A stretch of 64,000 bases of DNA from Psychrobacter arenosus (GTDB lineage Bacteria; Pseudomonadota; Gammaproteobacteria; Pseudomonadales; Moraxellaceae). The notes beneath the pieces were generated by a model. The model was not told where the DNA came from and ran no database searches. It saw nothing but the letters and a program-made list of their open reading frames with translations. Below, one piece after another: positions 42,924 through 52,570 of the stretch (position 1 is the stretch's first letter; each line of letters begins with the position of its first letter). A program made the translations under genes and the position numbers. The stretch is taken from NCBI RefSeq assembly GCF_904848165.1, contig NZ_LR884459.1, positions 434,001 to 498,000 on the forward strand, given 5' to 3'.

Positions 42924-43379
42924 GGTGTATCCTTGTAAAATTAAATGAAAACAATAAATTCAGTTATTGGCTAATATACTTACGCACCAATAGCTTACTA
43001 GCCTATAGTGGCTGCCTGGCCGTATTTTTATCATTATAGCGGGGTTAGTATACGGAAAGAGCTGAATGAACTATATGATAATAGACTAACAATGTCGCTT
43101 AGTTTACGACTGTTTACTTAAAACTGCAATGCTCACCTGCTTGCCGTTACTTATTTGCAAAAAAACTCTTTATATTAATACAAGTAAGCTGAGCTCAATT
43201 AAACTTATCTTTTCTTTGGCTCAGGGTTTGCAGCTTAAAATTGCATTGACATCGGACTTTTATTTAGCAAATCCTAAAAATGCTTATAAACGGGACGTTT
43301 TTACGAAAAAACCTTTACAAATTGAGTTTAGGAGTTAAGCTATAGCCACGTTTTATCACCCTGATTTGTGACCTGTGCC
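42924..43379. other. Divergent intergenic region fabI/folE
   Basis: This 456-bp AT-rich gap should contain both promoters. A 69-codon frame (43129-43338) lacks a ribosome binding site and looks spurious. AGGAG at 43330-43334 is too far (about 45 bases) from folE to serve its start. Confidence 0.5.
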
Positions 43380-43961
43380 ATGTCTGACCAAAATTTTCCA
43401 AACGAAGTTCTTTATAGCAAACTCATTGCCTCTACCGGTGAAAATCTCCAGCGCCCCGGCCTAGTAGATACCCCGATTCGTGCAGCCAAAGCTTTTTCAT
43501 ATCTGACCCAAGGCTATGATCAGTCGTTAGAGGAAGTCACTAATAAAGCCGTATTTCCTTCGAGTAGCCGCGAGCTAGTATTGGTACAGAATATTGAGTT
43601 TTATTCGCTCTGTGAGCATCATATGTTGCCTTTCCATGGCGTTGCCCATGTTGGTTATCTGCCGGATGGTCAAGTGTTAGGGCTGTCAAAATTTGCTCGT
43701 ATTATCGATATGTATGCGCGCCGCCTACAAATTCAAGAGAACCTAACTGAGCAAGTCGCCCAAGCTATTATGGATATCACGGGCTGTAGCGGTGCAGCAG
43801 TGGTTATGGATGCCTCGCATATGTGTATGATGATGCGCGGTGTCGGCAAACAGCACTCAACTACTCGTACCACCTCAATGCTAGGCGCCTTTACTAGCGA
43901 TATGCAGGCGCGTAGTGAGTTCCTTAATGCTGTGCCCAGACGTCAGCCTGCTTTTGGCTAA
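43380..43961 (+). CDS. folE: GTP cyclohydrolase I FolE
   Basis: Converts GTP to dihydroneopterin triphosphate, the first step of folate synthesis. Zinc ligands are visible: Cys78 and His81 in [12 protein letters not shown], and Cys149 in [10 protein letters not shown] (numbering from the ATG at 43380). [20 protein letters not shown] and the C-terminal RTTSMLGAF are also conserved. I chose the ATG at 43380 because the protein then begins MSDQNF as is common; a GTG at 43368 is in frame, and neither start has a good ribosome binding site. It converges with the yej operon. Confidence 0.96.
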   Translation: MSDQNFPNEVLYSKLIASTGENLQRPGLVDTPIRAAKAFSYLTQGYDQSLEEVTNKAVFPSSSRELVLVQNIEFYSLCEHHMLPFHGVAHVGYLPDGQVLGLSKFARIIDMYARRLQIQENLTEQVAQAIMDITGCSGAAVVMDASHMCMMMRGVGKQHSTTRTTSMLGAFTSDMQARSEFLNAVPRRQPAFG

Positions 43962-44080
43962 TCTTCCTTGTAGTGCCTAGTGGGTGGTGTATCTTTATTA
44001 ATACGAGAGATATCTGCTAGGCAAACTCTATTTATCCTATCTTTAACCCCTTATAACCAAGCAAGTTTACTAATCCGCCT

Positions 44081-45835
44081 TTAGGTAAAATCAGCACTCG
44101 CTACGCTAGCCTGCATGAGCTGTCTTGAATAAGGATGTTGAGGATTATTAAATAACGCTTCGGTCTCTGCCATCTCGACACACTGCCCAGCTTTTAGCAC
44201 AATAATATGTTGGCATAGCGCGCGCACCACGTTTAAGTCATGGCTAATAAAAATATAACCAATACCAAAGTCTCGCTGAATCTGTCGCAATAGCGCTACT
44301 ACCGCCACTTGAGTAGTGCTGTCCAATGCTGATGTGGGCTCATCTAAGATAATCAATTTTGGTCGCATAACCAAAGCTCTAGCCAATGCCACCCGTTGCC
44401 GCTGACCGCCTGAGAGCTCATGGGGGTAGCGATCGGCAAGTTCTACCGGCAGGTGTACCGTGGTCAATGCGTCTAGCACAGCCTGTTTGCGACTGACCTT
44501 ATCCTGTCCCTGTACCAATAAGCCCTCCTCAACGATTTGCCTAACCGTAAAGCGCGGATTAATACTGGCAAACGGATCTTGAAACACCATCTGCACTTCA
44601 GCACGAAACTTTCTTAATTCAGACTTACTTAAACTATAGATATCTTGCCCCGCTATCTGGGTCTGACCGGACACTTGTGCTTGCTGGCTCAACAATCGAG
44701 CAATCGCCAAAGCGGCAGTCGTCTTACCCGACCCTGACTCGCCAACGATGCCTAAGGCATAACCGGGCTGTAGAGTAATGTTCAATGACTCCAAGGCGGC
44801 TGCCCAGGTCTTAGTACCGCCTAACCAGCCCTTACTTAAAGGATAGCCCACGCCAAGATTATCAGTGATTAATAGCGGCGTTTGTTGCCCTTGAGTCGAG
44901 GCTGTCTTTAAAGTGGCTTGTGGATTGTCTCTAAGTTTCTCTAATGCTGCTATCGATAAAGCATTGCCAAAATCATGCGCCATCAATAGCTTAGTATAGT
45001 CGGCTTGCGGATTGGCAAATAGCCATTCAGTAGCGCCTTGCTCCACCACACGACCCTGCCGCATCACAATAATATTATCGCTATAGCGACGGACTAAATT
45101 TAGGTCATGGCTAATCAAGATCATCGCCATACCATACTCAGCTTTGAGCCTATTGAGCAGGGTTAATATATCGTGCTGCAACGTCACATCGAGCGCTGTA
45201 GTGGGCTCATCTGCAATCAAAATTTTAGGGCGCTGTGCCAACGCCATAGCAATCATAACCCGTTGGCGCTGACCTCCTGATAGCTCGTGCGGATAACGGG
45301 CAAGTTTCGTTTCAGGGTCGGTAATATTGACATCGTTAAGCAGGTTTAACCGCTGCCCCGCAATCTCAGACTTCTTTACCCCGGCTAGTATTAAGCTCTC
45401 GGAAAGCTGGCGTCCGACCGTATGTAAAGGGTTTAATGCCGTCATTGGCTCTTGAAAAATCATGCCGATACGGGTACCGCGAATTTGTTGAAAGCTATGC
45501 TCGCGTTGTTTGTCTTGCTTGGTCGCGCTACTGGTTAAGTTTAGTTGATTCGCTAATGGTAATTGCCCGACCCCGGCCAGTGTTAATTCGCCAGATATGC
45601 TTAGGCTATTTGCTAATAGTCCTAATAAAGCCAAACTCGATATGGATTTACCCGAGCCAGACTCCCCTACTATCGCTAGCGTCTGCGTGCCAAATAAGTC
45701 ATAGGATAATTGGTCCACTAAGGTGGCATTGGCTGAAGCTATCGTTAGCTTGCGTAATGATAATACGAGTTCGGCATGAGAATCAGCAGCGGGCGCATTA
45801 AGGTCATGGCTATTAGTGTTTTGGGTCAAAAGCAT
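44081..45835 (-). CDS. yejF: Microcin C/oligopeptide ABC transporter, fused ATP-binding protein YejF
   Basis: Provides the ATPase of the YejABEF peptide importer, which takes up oligopeptides and, in E. coli, microcin C. The 584-residue protein has two ABC domains in tandem. Walker A motifs are GESGSGKSISSL and GESGSGKTTAAL; signatures are LSGGQRQRVMIAMAL and LSGGQRQRVALARAL; Walker B motifs are ILIADEPTTALD and LIILDEPTSALD. The ATG at 45835 follows GGAGG by 9 bases and is preferred over a TTG at 45853. The start overlaps the end of yejE by 23 bp, indicating translational coupling. It is the last gene of the operon; no clear terminator follows. Confidence 0.93.
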   Translation of the reverse strand: MLLTQNTNSHDLNAPAADSHAELVLSLRKLTIASANATLVDQLSYDLFGTQTLAIVGESGSGKSISSLALLGLLANSLSISGELTLAGVGQLPLANQLNLTSSATKQDKQREHSFQQIRGTRIGMIFQEPMTALNPLHTVGRQLSESLILAGVKKSEIAGQRLNLLNDVNITDPETKLARYPHELSGGQRQRVMIAMALAQRPKILIADEPTTALDVTLQHDILTLLNRLKAEYGMAMILISHDLNLVRRYSDNIIVMRQGRVVEQGATEWLFANPQADYTKLLMAHDFGNALSIAALEKLRDNPQATLKTASTQGQQTPLLITDNLGVGYPLSKGWLGGTKTWAAALESLNITLQPGYALGIVGESGSGKTTAALAIARLLSQQAQVSGQTQIAGQDIYSLSKSELRKFRAEVQMVFQDPFASINPRFTVRQIVEEGLLVQGQDKVSRKQAVLDALTTVHLPVELADRYPHELSGGQRQRVALARALVMRPKLIILDEPTSALDSTTQVAVVALLRQIQRDFGIGYIFISHDLNVVRALCQHIIVLKAGQCVEMAETEALFNNPQHPYSRQLMQASVASADFT

Positions 45836-46919
45836 CGCGTAGCCCCTCCCCAATAAAGATTAGTAGCGATAAAATAAAGGTCAAACTAAAGAATCCTGAC
45901 AGGGCTAACCAAGGCGCATCTAAGTTATTACGGCCCTGCACCATCAGCTCGCCCAGTGACGGTGACCCCGGCGGCAAGCCATACCCTAAAAAGTCTAAGG
46001 AGGTCAGTGCTATGACATTGGCCGTTAAGATAAATGGCAATTGCGATAAGCTTGAGGCTAAGGCGTTAGGTAAGATATGGCGGATCATAATCTGCCAATC
46101 AGACACTCCTAAATTACGTGCGGCTCTTACATAATCAAAGTTACGCGCTCGCAGAAACTCAGCCCGTACTAGACCGACCAGCCCCACCCAACCAAACAGC
46201 AGCATCAACGCAAATAGGATATAAACACTGGGGCTAAATAAGCTGACTAAGATAATAATCATAAACAGCTGCGGCATGCCACTCCATACTTCCATAAAGC
46301 GCTGCCCGGCTAAGTCTACCCAACCGCCGTAATAGCCCTGAATAGCGCCTACGATAATCCCAATCAGTGCCCCTGCTGCCGTCAGTGCTAAACCAAACAA
46401 TAGTGAAATTCGCATCCCATAGAGAATACGCGCCAACACATCGCGACCCACATCATCCGTACCGAGCCAATTTTGCGCATTGGGCGGCGCAGGATAAGGC
46501 ACAGCCCGTTCCACATTAGGCGTCTGATCGGCAAAGGGTATCGGCGGCATAATATAGTAGCCGTCTGCGTTAATTAGCGCTTTTACCGCCGGGTCCTTGT
46601 AGTTGGCTTCGGTCTCAAAAATGCCACCAAAAGTAGTTTCAGGATAGGCTTTAACGATTGGGAAATAATAATCGCCCTGATACTGCACCAGTAGCGGCTT
46701 ATCATTCGCAATGACTTCCACCGCCATACAAATAGCAAATATAATTGAGAAGAGTATTAAGGCAATCATACCCAAGCGATTGCGCCGGAAACGCTGCAGA
46801 CGCGCCTGCCAAATCGGATTAGTAACAAAGGACTTTTTAGCTGGCATAGCCGTTTTAAAATTTGCGCTTTGATCCGCAGTATTATTGTGCGTAGAGCCCG
46901 GCGTTAAAGAATCTGACAT
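45813..46919 (-). CDS. yejE: Microcin C/oligopeptide ABC transporter permease YejE
   Basis: Inner-membrane permease of the Yej importer. The 368-residue protein has a long hydrophilic N-terminus, one membrane helix (about 50-70), a periplasmic loop with the conserved NWLGTDDVGRDVLARILYG, and a binding-protein-dependent permease domain with the EAA-loop RAARNLGVSDWQIMIRHILP. Its start touches the yejB stop (TAA then ATG), with GAGGGG inside the end of yejB as ribosome binding site. Confidence 0.93.
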   Translation of the reverse strand: MSDSLTPGSTHNNTADQSANFKTAMPAKKSFVTNPIWQARLQRFRRNRLGMIALILFSIIFAICMAVEVIANDKPLLVQYQGDYYFPIVKAYPETTFGGIFETEANYKDPAVKALINADGYYIMPPIPFADQTPNVERAVPYPAPPNAQNWLGTDDVGRDVLARILYGMRISLLFGLALTAAGALIGIIVGAIQGYYGGWVDLAGQRFMEVWSGMPQLFMIIILVSLFSPSVYILFALMLLFGWVGLVGLVRAEFLRARNFDYVRAARNLGVSDWQIMIRHILPNALASSLSQLPFILTANVIALTSLDFLGYGLPPGSPSLGELMVQGRNNLDAPWLALSGFFSLTFILSLLIFIGEGLRDAFDPKH

Positions 46920-47984
46920 TTAGCGCCCCTCAAAGTCGATGCGAGGATCGATTAAATGATAGCTAATATCGCTGATTAACTGCACGAGTAAACCTACCAA
47001 GGTAAAGATAAATAAAGAGCCAAATATCACTGGATAATCGCGCTGCTGAATGGCTTCAAAGCCCAACAAGCCTAACCCATCAAGTTTAAAGATAATCTCA
47101 ATCAAGAAGTTACCAGTAAAAAAGATACCAATAATAGCCGCCGGCACGCCAGCAATAATAATCAGCATAGCATTACGAAAGACATGTCCGTATAACACTT
47201 GCCGCCACCCCAGTCCTTTCGCCCTAGCAGTCAGCACATACTGCTTGCTTAGCTCCTCAAGAAAACTAAACTTGGTCAGATAGGTCAAGCCTGCAAAGCC
47301 ACCCACCGTGCTCGCTAATAGCGGCAAAGCTAAATGCCAAAAGTAATCTTTAATTTTGCCCAAGGCAGTGAGTTGATCGAAATTTTCGGAGGTGAGATTT
47401 TGTAAGGGGAATAATTGCCAATAGCTACCGCCAGCAAACAAGACCAGCAGAATCACCGCAAAGACAAAGACAGGGATAGCATGACCAATAGCGAGCAATA
47501 GCGCCGATCCTTTATCAAAGCCGCTGCCATTGTGTACTGCCTTGTAAATACCTAAGGGAATAGCTATCAGGTAGATAAGCAGCGTACTCCAAAGCCCTAG
47601 CGAGATAGACACGGGCAGCTTATCAATAATTAACTCGGTAACCGGTTGGCCTTTAAAGAAAGACTCGCCAAAGTCGAGCGTAGCATAGCTTTTCACCATT
47701 AACCAGAAACGCTCAGGGGCAGATTTATCAAAGCCATATTGTGCTTTAATGGCGGCTACCATCTCATCAGATAGGCCACGCGTGCCTTGATAGGTGCTTT
47801 GATTCTTCGCTCCGCCTGCCGCATTAGGGTTAACCGCATCATACTTCGCCGCCATCTCAATCTGCGAAATCTGTTGCTCAACAGGACCGCCTGGAGCAGC
47901 CTGTACAATGACAAAGTTGGCCAATAGAATCAAAAACAGCGTCGGAATAATGAGCAGCAACCGCTTAAGAATATATCGACCCAT
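46920..47984 (-). CDS. yejB: Microcin C/oligopeptide ABC transporter permease YejB
   Basis: First permease subunit of the Yej importer. The 354-residue protein starts with MGRYILKRLLLIIPTLFLI, the standard first helix of DppB/OppB-like permeases, and carries the EAA-loop TARAKGLGWRQVLYGHVFRN. The family-typical AAPGGPVEQQ follows helix 1. Its stop is immediately followed by the yejE start. It lies 111 bp downstream of gloB, with no terminator between. Confidence 0.93.
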   Translation of the reverse strand: MGRYILKRLLLIIPTLFLILLANFVIVQAAPGGPVEQQISQIEMAAKYDAVNPNAAGGAKNQSTYQGTRGLSDEMVAAIKAQYGFDKSAPERFWLMVKSYATLDFGESFFKGQPVTELIIDKLPVSISLGLWSTLLIYLIAIPLGIYKAVHNGSGFDKGSALLLAIGHAIPVFVFAVILLVLFAGGSYWQLFPLQNLTSENFDQLTALGKIKDYFWHLALPLLASTVGGFAGLTYLTKFSFLEELSKQYVLTARAKGLGWRQVLYGHVFRNAMLIIIAGVPAAIIGIFFTGNFLIEIIFKLDGLGLLGFEAIQQRDYPVIFGSLFIFTLVGLLVQLISDISYHLIDPRIDFEGR

Positions 47985-48095
47985 AATGTCTATCCCAACC
48001 TGCTTGATGGCGTATTAGTAAATAATATTAAGCATAAATAATAGCGAAAACTCAGTAATGAGTATTAAGCAAAGACCGTTAAATAACGCCTTAAT

Positions 48096-48875
48096 CTAAA
48101 AGTTATCTTTAAGCTCGCGTAAGGCAGCGAAGACGGTTAAAGGCTTTTCATCGGTTAGGGTCATTTTTGCTTTTACTCCGGCGATGACCTCCAGACTGTC
48201 CGTGCGCAAGAAGACATTCACTTTGCGCTCATGGGCTAAGGTTACCGGTAAAGTAGGTTTACCATGCTTGGTTTTTTCTTGCGCAATTTCTAAAGCAGCT
48301 TGCATAGCAATATTATGCGGCTCGATACTTAAGCCAAAGCGTAGGTTATTGGCTGTATATTCGTGCGCAGGATATAGCAAAGTGTCTTCTGGCAAAGTAT
48401 TCAGACGTTTAAAGCTGTTATACAGTTGCTCGATAGTGCCCGTAAACACGCGACCACAGCCGGCGCTAAATAAAGTGTCGCCACAGAATACGTGCTTTTG
48501 ATTATCTATATCTAAGACATACGCCATATGATGGTTGGTATGACCTGAGATATCCCAAACTTGACCACTTGCGCCCCAAGCATTGACCGAACTGCCGTCT
48601 TTAATCGTTTGGTCGGGATCTACCCCGTGCTCGGCATGAGCGACCACATGGGTCATTGGAAAATGTTCACGCAACTCTGCCACCCCACCCGTATGGTCAA
48701 AATGATGGTGAGTGGTCCAAATCGCTGTCAAATCCAAATCATGCTCATTAAGGAAAGCTGCAACTGGCTCAGCTTGACCCGGATCAATGACAATCGCTTG
48801 CTTATTAGTATCGTTGATCAGCGTCCAGATATAATTGTCCGAAAAGGCTTTGATGGGCTGGATAGTAATTTTCAT
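48096..48875 (-). CDS. gloB: Hydroxyacylglutathione hydrolase (glyoxalase II) GloB
   Basis: Hydrolyses S-lactoylglutathione to lactate and glutathione, the second step of methylglyoxal detoxification. The 259-residue metallo-beta-lactamase-fold enzyme has the binuclear metal motif TTHHHFDHTGG (His56, His58, Asp60, His61), GHTNHHMAYVLD, FCGDTLFSAGCGR and LLYPAHEYT. AAGGAATTTT precedes the ATG. It sits between yejA and yejB on the same strand with gaps of about 100 bp each side, so it appears inserted in the transporter operon. Confidence 0.95.
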   Translation of the reverse strand: MKITIQPIKAFSDNYIWTLINDTNKQAIVIDPGQAEPVAAFLNEHDLDLTAIWTTHHHFDHTGGVAELREHFPMTHVVAHAEHGVDPDQTIKDGSSVNAWGASGQVWDISGHTNHHMAYVLDIDNQKHVFCGDTLFSAGCGRVFTGTIEQLYNSFKRLNTLPEDTLLYPAHEYTANNLRFGLSIEPHNIAMQAALEIAQEKTKHGKPTLPVTLAHERKVNVFLRTDSLEVIAGVKAKMTLTDEKPLTVFAALRELKDNF

Positions 48876-48977
48876 AAAATTCCTTGGAAAGTATTGTGCG
48901 CTAAAAACAGTATAGGCTAAACAGGGTATAGAATTATCTGTATGGAAAGCTATGCCTTAATTGTTTACGGCAGTCGC

Positions 48978-51005
48978 TCAGCGTTTTAAATACGCATTAA
49001 TTTTGGCTTCGGCTACCTGATCAACCCACCAATAATCGATAGCTACTGCATTGCTCGGGTGTGTGGCGACATGACGATATTCATCCCAATAAGCGACGTT
49101 CGTAGTTGATTTGCCATAAGTGGGCACTACGTAATAGCCAGCGCGTAACAGACGATCTAGTACTTTGGTATATAAAATAATTTCGTCACGATTATCAGCG
49201 GCTATCAGCTTGGCTATCACCTCATCAATCGCTGTATTTTTAATGCCCGCGGTATTGCTATTGCCCTCTTCATCAGCGGCTTTACTGCCCCAAAAGTAGG
49301 CTTGCTCTGCCCCAGGGGACAGGCTCTGGGCAAACACATCTACAGTCATATCATAGTCGAAACGACGCATCCGCTCGTAGTACTGCGGGGCATCGACTTG
49401 GCGTAATTTGGCATCAAATCCTAGGCGCTGCAAACTACGGATGTAAGGCAGTATCACCCGCCCCATAGTGTCTCCAGTCATCAAAATCTCTAGCTTCGCC
49501 AGCTTGCCATCGGGCTGATATAAGCGCATATCTTGATAATAAAAGCCTGCGTCCAATAGCAGCTGCCGCGCTTTGAGCAACCCTTCCCGATTAAAACCTT
49601 TGCCGTCAGTTTTAGGCAATTGCCAAGCTTGCATTACCTCACTACGCTGTACCGGCTCAAGTTTGGCTAGTAACGGTTGGAGGACTTGTAGCTCTGCTGC
49701 CGTAGGCTCTCCCTTCGCCGCTAACTCTGAGCCATGGAAGTAGCTTTGCGGGCGCTCGTATTGACCATGAAATAAGGTCGCATTCATCCATTCAAAATCA
49801 TAAGCCGCAGTCAAAGCTTGGCGCACCCGAATATCTTGAAACAGCGGCCGGCGCATATTCATCACAAAGCCCTGCATCGGCATCGGGTTGCCATTAGGGA
49901 TTTCTTCTTTCACGATTAAGCCCGCTTGTGTGGCGGGGAAATCATAAGACTTTGCCCAATTGGACGCTTTATTTTCGCTACGAAAACGGTATTGCCCGGA
50001 CTTAAAGCCTTCAAAAGCAATCTCATCGCTGCCATAGTAGACAAACTTAATCCTATCGAAGTTATAGCGGCCACGGTTGACCATCAATTGTCGCCCCCAA
50101 TAGTTCGGGTCACGGACATAGGTCACGCTACGGCCGGCATCTACCTTCGCGAGTTTATACGGACCACTGCCCATAAGCGGGGTAAAGCTGATGGTATCGA
50201 AGTCCTTATCAACGGTCGCTTTAGAAAAGATGGGGAACTGCCCTACCGTAAGTAAGATTTCCCGATTGTCTGCGGATTGAAAGGTAAACTTCACCCTATT
50301 AGCATCCAATACTTGCACCGCTTTAATATCCGTTAAATAACTGCGAATCGACATCGGCCCTTTGCTAAGTAGCGCATCAAAGGTGGCTTTGACATCGCTA
50401 CTGGTGACGGGAGTGCCGTCCCAAAAGCGCGCTTTCGGATTAATATGATAGATAATCCAACTGGCATCTTCCGTATCATAAGTGACTTTACTCGCCAGCT
50501 GCGGATACATAGTAAAAGCTTCATTGAGCGAGCCGGTCATTAGCGTATCGTAAAGATAGTCCGTCCCCGCCATCGGCATTCCCGTAGTCGTCCATTTTTT
50601 TGCACTGTTAAAGGAGCCACGCGCATCTAAAGATAGCGTGCCCCCGGTTGGCGCGTTGGGATTAGCATACGGCATATAAGGCGCATTTTTATGAACCGCG
50701 GTACTGTTATGCCCTAAGGCAGTCGTCGTGACGATTTCGGCATGGCCTATATTGGCTAATGGCAGCGTGACCGTGACAGCTAGGACTGCCCCCAATAAAG
50801 GCGTCCTGACCTTAAGATAAGCTGGATTAATAGCAACCCGTAACTCGCCCGGTACTTTTGCTACCCATACAGGCAAGACGCGTACAGGTAAGACTAGCGT
50901 TGCTAAAGCAGATATCACGGACATAGAGGCAGACTTATACGGCACATTAACCTTTATCATAGCAAAACTCATAGGCGAAAACAGCTGTCTTACCCATCGG
51001 TGCAC
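48978..51005 (-). CDS. yejA: Microcin C/oligopeptide ABC transporter substrate-binding protein YejA
   Basis: Periplasmic solute-binding protein (SBP family 5) of the Yej importer. Conserved SBP_bac_5 elements include PQLASKV, WIIYHINPKARFWDGTPV, SGPYKLAKV, RDPNYWGRQLMVNRGRYNFD and FDFEWMN-like AAYDFEWMNATLF. The signal peptide is unusual: the hydrophobic core (LLGAVLAVTVTLPLANIGHA) lies at about residues 70-90 because some 65 basic/hydrophobic residues precede it in the open frame. The GTG at 51005 has only a weak site; Met12, Met16 and Met28 are alternatives, and none lies directly before the signal core. It is the first gene of the yejA-gloB-yejBEF cluster. Confidence 0.9.
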   Translation of the reverse strand: MHRWVRQLFSPMSFAMIKVNVPYKSASMSVISALATLVLPVRVLPVWVAKVPGELRVAINPAYLKVRTPLLGAVLAVTVTLPLANIGHAEIVTTTALGHNSTAVHKNAPYMPYANPNAPTGGTLSLDARGSFNSAKKWTTTGMPMAGTDYLYDTLMTGSLNEAFTMYPQLASKVTYDTEDASWIIYHINPKARFWDGTPVTSSDVKATFDALLSKGPMSIRSYLTDIKAVQVLDANRVKFTFQSADNREILLTVGQFPIFSKATVDKDFDTISFTPLMGSGPYKLAKVDAGRSVTYVRDPNYWGRQLMVNRGRYNFDRIKFVYYGSDEIAFEGFKSGQYRFRSENKASNWAKSYDFPATQAGLIVKEEIPNGNPMPMQGFVMNMRRPLFQDIRVRQALTAAYDFEWMNATLFHGQYERPQSYFHGSELAAKGEPTAAELQVLQPLLAKLEPVQRSEVMQAWQLPKTDGKGFNREGLLKARQLLLDAGFYYQDMRLYQPDGKLAKLEILMTGDTMGRVILPYIRSLQRLGFDAKLRQVDAPQYYERMRRFDYDMTVDVFAQSLSPGAEQAYFWGSKAADEEGNSNTAGIKNTAIDEVIAKLIAADNRDEIILYTKVLDRLLRAGYYVVPTYGKSTTNVAYWDEYRHVATHPSNAVAIDYWWVDQVAEAKINAYLKR

Positions 51006-51104
51006 TCATAATCTCAAGAGTACGCCAACACGTAAAGACAGCTGTCGGTAAATCAGTAGCCAATGCCGCTTTATAGCGACAACACTACTAAGCTTTAAGT
51101 TAAT

Positions 51105-52223
51105 TTAGCCATGTTTGCGTTCAAACTCTTGCATAAAGTCAACCAATTGGCTCACCCAATCGAGGCTCACAGCATTATAGATACTGGCGCGCATGCCGCC
51201 CACATCACGGTGGCCTTTCAGGTTTAATAACCCAGCTTGCTCAGACGCTTGCAAAAAGACTTTATCTAGCGCACTGTCCGCTAAGGTAAACGGTATGTTC
51301 ATAATCGAGCGATGCGCGTTAGCCACCGGGTTGGCATAGAAGCTGCTGTTATCAATAGCATCATATAAAAGCTTAGCTTTTTGCTCATTAATCTTACCAA
51401 TAGCCTCAACCCCGCCCTGCTCTTCTAACCAATCAAATACCAACCCTGCTAGATACCATGAATAGGTGGCTGGCGTGTTTGACATCGACTCTTTATCGAT
51501 TTGATGCGCATAATTTAATAGCATTGGGCACCACTCGCTGGCTTTATCTACTAAGTCTTCACGAATGATGATTATGACTAAACCGGCAGGCCCAATATTC
51601 TTTTGCGCGCCCGCATAAATCATACCGAACTGACTGACATCGATAGGCTGCGAGAGAATGCAAGAAGACATATCGGCGACTAGTGGCGCACCCACTTGCG
51701 GTGGCTGAAAAATCTGTAAACCGTGAATGGTTTCGTTAGCACAATAATGGAAATACGCAGCATTATCGCTCAACGTCCAGTCTTTGATATCCGGTACGTC
51801 AGTGAAATTACTGGCTTTACCACTCGCCACGACATTAATCTTGCCCAGTCCTAGCGCTTCATAACGTTGGGCTTCTTTGGTCGCTTTACCTGACCAGGCT
51901 CCAGTATTTAAATAATCGGCAGTGCCGCCACCCAGTAAATTTAGTGGGATCGCAGAAAACTGTAGGCTAGCGCCGCCCTGTAAGAATAAAACTTTATAGT
52001 TATTCGGGATATTCATCAATTGGCGCAGCTTGGCTTCGGCACGTTCAGCAATATCGACATAATCCGCACTACGATGACTCATTTCCATCACCGATAGACC
52101 ACGCCCTTGCCAGTCTAATAGGTCGGCTTGCGCGCGTTCTAGCACCTCTGTAGGCATAGTCGCGGGACCTGCGCAGAAATTAGGTAAGCGTTTGGCAGTA
52201 GCGTGCGAGGTATTCTGAGTCAT
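51105..52223 (-). CDS. serC: Phosphoserine aminotransferase SerC
   Basis: PLP enzyme converting phosphohydroxypyruvate to phosphoserine in serine synthesis and also acting in pyridoxal phosphate synthesis. The 372-residue protein starts the core with NFCAGPATMPTEVLERAQ, followed by GLSVMEMSHRS and LFLQGGASLQFSAIPLNLL. The PLP-lysine lies in YAGAQKNIGPAG. The C-terminal GHRDVGGMRASIYNAVS is typical. AGGATTTCCT precedes the ATG. The neighbours upstream (holD-like) and downstream (yej) are on the same strand but separated by gaps. Confidence 0.96.
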   Translation of the reverse strand: MTQNTSHATAKRLPNFCAGPATMPTEVLERAQADLLDWQGRGLSVMEMSHRSADYVDIAERAEAKLRQLMNIPNNYKVLFLQGGASLQFSAIPLNLLGGGTADYLNTGAWSGKATKEAQRYEALGLGKINVVASGKASNFTDVPDIKDWTLSDNAAYFHYCANETIHGLQIFQPPQVGAPLVADMSSCILSQPIDVSQFGMIYAGAQKNIGPAGLVIIIIREDLVDKASEWCPMLLNYAHQIDKESMSNTPATYSWYLAGLVFDWLEEQGGVEAIGKINEQKAKLLYDAIDNSSFYANPVANAHRSIMNIPFTLADSALDKVFLQASEQAGLLNLKGHRDVGGMRASIYNAVSLDWVSQLVDFMQEFERKHG

Positions 52224-52570
52224 AGGAAATCCTAATAAAGAAAAAACAAAGGAGGAAGCAACAAATAGAAATAAGCCCAGGGGTAAAATACTAAGTAGTT
52301 AATGGAGGGTATAGATAATTGATACTAATAATAACAGACAGATACTCTCTGCAGATTTTAGCAAAGCGTAACCATTCACGAACTCTATAGCCCTATGATT
52401 AGCGTATTTATTAACATGGTTAGTAGCATGGTTATCAGCGTCTGCTAAATTAGCATATCTAGGATTGCGATAGCTAGTGTAAAAAATAGATTTACACTCT
52501 AAATGATTACTTTGAATTGATTAAGTTTTTTTGATTTAACAGACTTACGACAGTATCCAATCGCACTGGA
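52224..52570. other. Intergenic region serC/holD-like
   Basis: This 347-bp AT-rich gap should contain the serC promoter. I see no ORF, terminator or RNA gene in it. A CATGGTTA repeat near 52415-52435 is minor. Confidence 0.45.

Noticed and set aside
43129..43338. 69-codon frame upstream of folE
   Set aside because: No ribosome binding site and no protein-like composition; it lies in the region expected to hold the folE promoter.
43974..44023. TGCCTAG/CTAGGCA inverted repeat as terminator of folE or yejF
   Set aside because: Arms are only 7 bp with a loop of over 30 bases and no T tract on either strand.
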